Assembly: GCA_035302145.1 (NCBI GenBank)
Contig: DATGSX010000079.1
Location: 1 to 17,896 of the forward strand
DNA: 17,896 nt
Origin: JAJYTI01 sp035302145
GTDB lineage: Bacteria > Bacteroidota > Bacteroidia > Flavobacteriales > Flavobacteriaceae
Direction: 5' to 3'
The position numbers and the translations under genes are program-made. The notes below the pieces were generated by a model, which searched no databases, was not told the DNA's origin, and saw nothing but the letters and a program-made list of their open reading frames with translations. This document shows, piece by piece, positions 14,412-17,896 of this stretch. Position 1 is the first letter of the stretch. The number at the start of each line of letters is the position of its first letter.

Positions 14412-15350
14412 TTATTCCCCTAATTTTTTGTTCTCGTCTTTTTCTTTATTCTGTCTTTTTATCTCTTCACCAATTTGATTGCTTGCAACGAAAGAGGCCA
14501 ACATATTGTTTAGCATATCACTACCTGCTTCTGGGCTGTTTGGCAATAGAATTAAATTGGAGTTTGTCGATTCTCCTATGGATTGCAAGGTATCATAGTG
14601 TTGTGTAACTACAATTAAAGCGGAAGCTTCTTGAGAGTTAATTCCTATTTTGTTTAGAATATCTACACTTTCCTCTAGTCCTCTTGCAATTTCACGGCGT
14701 TGGTCTGCTATACCTTGTCCTTGCAAACGCTTACTTTCGGCTTCAGCTCTTGCTTTAGCTACAATTCTAATTCTTTCTGCCTCTGCTTCGTATTCTGCTA
14801 CTACCTTAGCGCGTTCCGAAGCATTGATTCGGTTCATCGCCACTTTTACTTTTTCATCTGGATCAATATCCGTAACTAAAGTTTTTATGAACCTATATCC
14901 GTAGCTTAACATTGCATCGTTTAGCTCTTCGCTTACCGCTATAGCAATATCGTCTTTACGCTCAAAAACATCGTCTAAACGCATCTTTGGCACCTCTGCA
15001 CGGACTACGTCAAAAACATAGGAAGTGATTTGTCCATGTGGATCTTCTAATTGATAAAAAGCATCGTATATTTTTTCTCTTCCTACTCGAAATTGAACCG
15101 AAATTTTTAATCGAACAAATACATCATCTTTTGTTTTGGTTTCTACCAATACATCTAATTGTTGAACCTTTAGATTTACACGTCCTGCGATTTTATCGAT
15201 TACAGGAATTTTAAAGTTTATTCCTGGATTTGAAATTTTTACAAATTTTCCAAAGCGTTCTATAATAGCAGCGCTTTGTTGTTTTACAATGAAAAGTCCG
15301 TTTAATAGAATTAGGATAGCAACACCTAATATAATATATCCTGTTATCAT
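14412..15350 (-). CDS. SPFH/band-7 domain protein, HIR (hypersensitive-induced response)-like
   Basis: A 312-residue member of the stomatin/prohibitin superfamily. Residues 3-21 are an N-terminal membrane helix. The SPFH domain (about 22-190) contains QQSAAIIERFGKFVK and the stretch SYVFDVVRAEVPKMRLDDVFE, then ELNDAMLSYGYRFIKTLVTDIDPDE. A coiled coil rich in A, E and R (about 180-230) precedes VTQHYDTLQSIGE. The SPFH core matches plant HIR proteins more closely than typical bacterial QmcA. Such proteins form ring-like membrane assemblies and scaffold other membrane proteins, but the role here is unknown. It starts 45 nt after gltX with no terminator between, so it is probably cotranscribed with gltX. 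Confidence 0.92.
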   Translation of the reverse strand: MITGYIILGVAILILLNGLFIVKQQSAAIIERFGKFVKISNPGINFKIPVIDKIAGRVNLKVQQLDVLVETKTKDDVFVRLKISVQFRVGREKIYDAFYQLEDPHGQITSYVFDVVRAEVPKMRLDDVFERKDDIAIAVSEELNDAMLSYGYRFIKTLVTDIDPDEKVKVAMNRINASERAKVVAEYEAEAERIRIVAKARAEAESKRLQGQGIADQRREIARGLEESVDILNKIGINSQEASALIVVTQHYDTLQSIGESTNSNLILLPNSPEAGSDMLNNMLASFVASNQIGEEIKRQNKEKDENKKLGE

Positions 15351-15395
15351 ATTTTTTTTATTAAAAATAACTAAAATATTAGAACTATAGCTGTA

Positions 15396-16907
15396 TTAAT
15401 CTATTTGTTCTATAAAGGTTCGGATTCTATTAACGCTTTTTTCTTTTCCAAGTAACTCTATAATTTGAAATACATCTGGACCTTTCATTTCACCTACTAG
15501 AGATAATCGCAATGGCATCATGACACGACCAAATCCTATTTTTTCTTCTTCCACCCAATCTTTAACAGCATCGGATAGGGTAGTGCTTTCCCATGTATCC
15601 TGAGTTGATAAGATTTCTACTACTTTCTGTAAAATATTGGAAGTATCTTCTTTTACAGCTCTTCCTTTTGCTTTTTCATCATAAGTAGTAGGGCATTCAA
15701 AGAAGAAGTCGCCTTGTTCCCATAAGTCTTTAGTAAAGGTGATTCGTTCTTTTAATAGTGAAACCACTTTATTTAATTCTATAGTAGTATCTATATTCTT
15801 CTCTTTTAGAATATCTTTTAATGCACTTACTAAGAAGCCATCTTCTTTCGTTTGCATGTATTGGTGTTGGAACCAATCTGTTTTTTCTGGATTAAATTTA
15901 GCTCCTGATTTGTGAACTCTAGAAATGTCGAATGTGTCTACTAATTCTTCCAAACTAAATATTTCTTGCTCTGTACCAGGGTTCCATCCTAATAAGGCAA
16001 GCATGTTTATCACTGCTTCTGGTAAATAGCCAGCTTCTCTATATCCTGATGCTATTTCACCATCTGGCGCATGCCATTCTAATGGGAAAACAGGGAATCC
16101 CATTTTGTCTCCATCACGCTTGCTTAATTTCCCTTGACCTACAGGTTTCATAATAAGTGGTAAATGTGCAAACTCTGGAGCTTCCCAACCAAAGGCGCGA
16201 TATAACATCTTGTGTAGTGCTAAGGAAGGTAACCATTCTTCACCACGAATAACATGGGTAATACGCATGGTTTTATCGTCTACTATATTGGCTAAGTGAT
16301 AAGTAGGCATTCCATCGCTTTTGAACAATACTTTATCGTCTAGCGTGCTGGTATCTACTTTCATCTTACCACGAATCATATCCTCTAGTTTCAATACTTC
16401 AGAAGCTGGTGATTTGAATCGGATAACATATTCATTGCTATTCTTTAGTTTTTCTTTTAGCGTGGCTTCGTCCATATGTAAAGAGTTATTTAACTCATCG
16501 CGATTATGCCAGTTGTAGATAAAAGTTTCTCCTTTGGCTTCATATTCTTTACGTAATGTTGCTAACTCTTCTGCGGTATCGAAAGCATAGTATGCATTTC
16601 CACTTTCTATTAACTGCAAAGCGTAGTCTTTATACATATCCTTTCGTTCGCTTTGTCTGTACGGGCCACAATCTCCTTCTTTTCCTGGGCCTTCATCATA
16701 AGGAATGTTTAACCAGTTCAATGCTTCCACAATATACTCTTCGGCACCTTCTACAAATCGGTTTTGATCCGTATCTTCTATACGAAGAAGGAAATCTCCA
16801 TCGTGCTTCTTAGCAAATAAATAATTGTAGAGAGCTGTACGTACTCCTCCTATATGTAATGGTCCTGTTGGACTTGGTGCAAAACGCACTCGAACTTTTT
16901 TAGACAT
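15396..16907 (-). CDS. gltX: Glutamyl-tRNA synthetase
   Basis: GluRS attaches glutamate to tRNA-Glu and also supplies glutamyl-tRNA for tetrapyrrole synthesis. The 503-residue class I enzyme starts VRVRFAPSPTGPLHIGG, with the HIGH-type box at residues 18-21. KLSKR at 260-264 is the KMSKS loop, followed by DGDKMGFPVFPLEW, an arrangement I associate with Bacteroidota GluRS. The C-terminal part is the helical anticodon-binding domain. Since a separate glnS is present, this enzyme is likely discriminating for tRNA-Glu. A -7 element lies at 16931-16938 upstream, and the SPFH gene follows on the same strand. Confidence 0.96.
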   Translation of the reverse strand: MSKKVRVRFAPSPTGPLHIGGVRTALYNYLFAKKHDGDFLLRIEDTDQNRFVEGAEEYIVEALNWLNIPYDEGPGKEGDCGPYRQSERKDMYKDYALQLIESGNAYYAFDTAEELATLRKEYEAKGETFIYNWHNRDELNNSLHMDEATLKEKLKNSNEYVIRFKSPASEVLKLEDMIRGKMKVDTSTLDDKVLFKSDGMPTYHLANIVDDKTMRITHVIRGEEWLPSLALHKMLYRAFGWEAPEFAHLPLIMKPVGQGKLSKRDGDKMGFPVFPLEWHAPDGEIASGYREAGYLPEAVINMLALLGWNPGTEQEIFSLEELVDTFDISRVHKSGAKFNPEKTDWFQHQYMQTKEDGFLVSALKDILKEKNIDTTIELNKVVSLLKERITFTKDLWEQGDFFFECPTTYDEKAKGRAVKEDTSNILQKVVEILSTQDTWESTTLSDAVKDWVEEEKIGFGRVMMPLRLSLVGEMKGPDVFQIIELLGKEKSVNRIRTFIEQID

Positions 16908-16930
16908 ATGCTATAACTTTTTAATCCGTG

Positions 16931-16938
16931 CAAAGATA
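16931..16938 (-). promoter_or_regulatory. Possible -7 promoter element for gltX
   Basis: The minus strand reads TATCTTTG followed by CA, the same octamer as in the glnS/folB promoters, 24 nt before the gltX start. The nearest TTG (complement of 16953-16955) is only 14 nt away, shorter than the usual 17-23. The octamer and position are convincing, the -33 box is not. Confidence 0.45.
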
Positions 16939-17110
16939 CAAATACTAGAGGCCAATAGGTATTTATTTTTAGAATCCTATCTTGATGAGGGTTATTTTTA
17001 TAATCTCTTTAAATTATAATATATATTCGATTTAGTCTATGGTATTCGCTTTAATACTGTTGTTGTTTTAATATATATACCTAATATTGTGAATGTAAAA
17101 ATAGGTAGAT

Positions 17111-17788
17111 ATGTCCAATCGTAAACTTCGTTCGGAAAAGAACTGCTTAAACTGCGGAAGGTATGTTGAAGTTAGGTATTGTTCGAATTGTGGACAGGAA
17201 AACACCATCAATAGACCATCGTTTTATTACTTGTTTACCACTTTTTTTAGGGATTTAGTTAATTACGATAGTAATTTTTGGCAAACTATTTCTATTCTGT
17301 TTTTTAAGCCAGGTTCTGTTGTAAATCAATATCTCGCTGGTAAAAGAAGTAGTTTTGTGTCGCCTATAAAACTCTATTTTTTTATTAGTCTATTTACATT
17401 TTTATTGCCCTATAATCTGATAAATTATAATGATGTAGACTATATTGATGCTACATCAGATGAATTCAAAGATTATCCTAGTGGTTATTCAAAAAAATCT
17501 ATAGAAGATAAAGTATTGGATTCTATTCAGGAATCTACTTTTATAAATATTGAAAAGAATAGTAATGTAGATGAGTCTAAAAAAGATGAGTTTATCGATA
17601 CGCGAACATTAAAAATAGATGGTTATGAGCTTTATTCAAATGCGAATACTAGACGAGAGTTTGATTCAATTCATAATTCTCTTCCAACGGAAAAGAAAAT
17701 GAGTTGGATGGTTAAACCATTGTATAGAAAAGTTATTGAGTTGAACGAAAGAAATGGGGAGTGTATTTTAAACTCTGTCTGGGTTTAA
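17111..17788 (+). CDS. DUF3667 family protein, 3' end apparently cut off by an IS256-family insertion
   Basis: The N-terminus has a zinc ribbon with Cys12, Cys15, Cys24 and Cys27 (CLNCG...YCSNCGQ). It is followed by FFRDLVNYDSNFWQT, FFKPGSVVNQYLAGKRSSFVSPIKLYFFIS and a first membrane helix (about 90-104), the DUF3667 signature. A hydrophilic, variable stretch runs to about residue 215. DUF3667 proteins normally continue with further membrane helices, and these are missing. The last residues (about CILNSVWV) look foreign and lead straight into sequence that encodes a transposase on the other strand. I infer that the gene is a 5' fragment of an interrupted gene; its function is unknown even when intact. 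The true host/IS junction is near 17755-17765. Confidence 0.75.
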   Translation: MSNRKLRSEKNCLNCGRYVEVRYCSNCGQENTINRPSFYYLFTTFFRDLVNYDSNFWQTISILFFKPGSVVNQYLAGKRSSFVSPIKLYFFISLFTFLLPYNLINYNDVDYIDATSDEFKDYPSGYSKKSIEDKVLDSIQESTFINIEKNSNVDESKKDEFIDTRTLKIDGYELYSNANTRREFDSIHNSLPTEKKMSWMVKPLYRKVIELNERNGECILNSVWV

Positions 17789-17896
17789 TCCTTTGAAGAT
17801 TTAAACCTTTAAATCAAGCTTTACACGATCCTCAAATCTAATATATAATTGTTGAACGGTCAAACTCCAATTATGTAATGGTACTGTCCACTTTTT
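17759..17896 (-). mobile_element. End of an IS256-family insertion sequence (continues past the window; inner boundary approximate)
   Basis: The element is inferred from the transposase C-terminus encoded at 17801-17896 and from loss of DUF3667 homology near 17755. The outer end probably includes GAGTGTATTTTAAACTC at 17759-17775, but the opposite terminal repeat is outside the window, so the border is approximate by several bases. IS256 elements usually create an 8-9 bp target duplication, which cannot be tested here. An 8-bp palindrome (GATTTAAA-CC-TTTAAATC, 17798-17815) overlaps the transposase stop. Confidence 0.65.
17801..17896 (-). CDS. IS256 (mutator)-type transposase, C-terminal 31 residues only
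   Basis: The minus strand is open from the window edge to TAA at 17801-17803. It encodes KKWTVPLHNWSLTVQQLYIR and then FEDRVKLDLKV. The pattern KKWT-hydrophobic-P-x-x-x-W-x-x-x-(x)-hydrophobic-x-x-hydrophobic-x-I-x-F-E-D/G-R is the usual C-terminus of IS256-family DDE transposases. The catalytic DDE residues lie outside the window. The distance of about 40 bp from the stop to the presumed IS end is normal for this family. Whether the transposase is intact cannot be seen. Confidence 0.75.
   Translation of the reverse strand, partial: KKWTVPLHNWSLTVQQLYIRFEDRVKLDLKV

Overview
The window looks like a piece of chromosome from a member of the Flavobacteriaceae (phylum Bacteroidota). The DNA is AT-rich. 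Start codons mostly lack Shine-Dalgarno sequences, and several genes are preceded by the Bacteroidota -7 element TAnnTTTG. The gene content also fits: the yicC-gmk-nadD order, a RNase R of about 730 residues, a YtxH / holin-like / small-protein trio, and a DUF3667 protein. Almost everything is core housekeeping. The two exceptions are a probable chromosomal replication origin in the middle and an insertion sequence at the right edge.

Left part (1-7285). A 5'-truncated NAD(P)-binding oxidoreductase of the HTATIP2/TIP30 type is followed after 4 nt by an OFA-type MFS transporter (+ strand). Converging on it is the minus-strand operon yicC-gmk-nadD, whose genes overlap and share a terminator hairpin at the end of nadD. 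Divergent from yicC is a membrane-anchored S41 (C-terminal processing) protease, followed by an unrecognised 125-residue protein. The latter converges with, and overlaps by 11 bp, the minus-strand pair rpiB-elaA.

Centre (7286-8040). This is the only long non-coding stretch. It holds three perfect DnaA boxes (TTATCCACA), four boxes with one mismatch, a long imperfect hairpin and an almost pure A/T block between two perfect boxes. This is the architecture of oriC, although no dnaA or dnaN lies in the window. The flanking genes rpiB (-) and rnr (+) diverge from it, as expected for replication-transcription co-orientation.

Right part (8041-17896). rnr (RNase R) and a LysE-family exporter come first, then tRNA-Cys(GCA) and folB on the minus strand. 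glnS diverges from folB across a 10-bp inverted repeat that contains a TATCTTTG element for each direction. A tight three-gene operon follows (YtxH protein, holin-like membrane protein, small coiled-coil protein), ending in a very strong bidirectional terminator. Facing it is gltX with an SPFH/HIR-like band-7 protein downstream. At the right edge a DUF3667 gene is cut short. The reverse strand just beyond it encodes the last 31 residues of an IS256 (mutator-type) transposase, so an IS element appears to have inserted into this gene and continues outside the window.

Functionally the window gathers translation (glnS, gltX, tRNA-Cys), RNA turnover (rnr, yicC), nucleotide and cofactor synthesis (gmk, nadD, folB, rpiB) and envelope functions around the putative origin.
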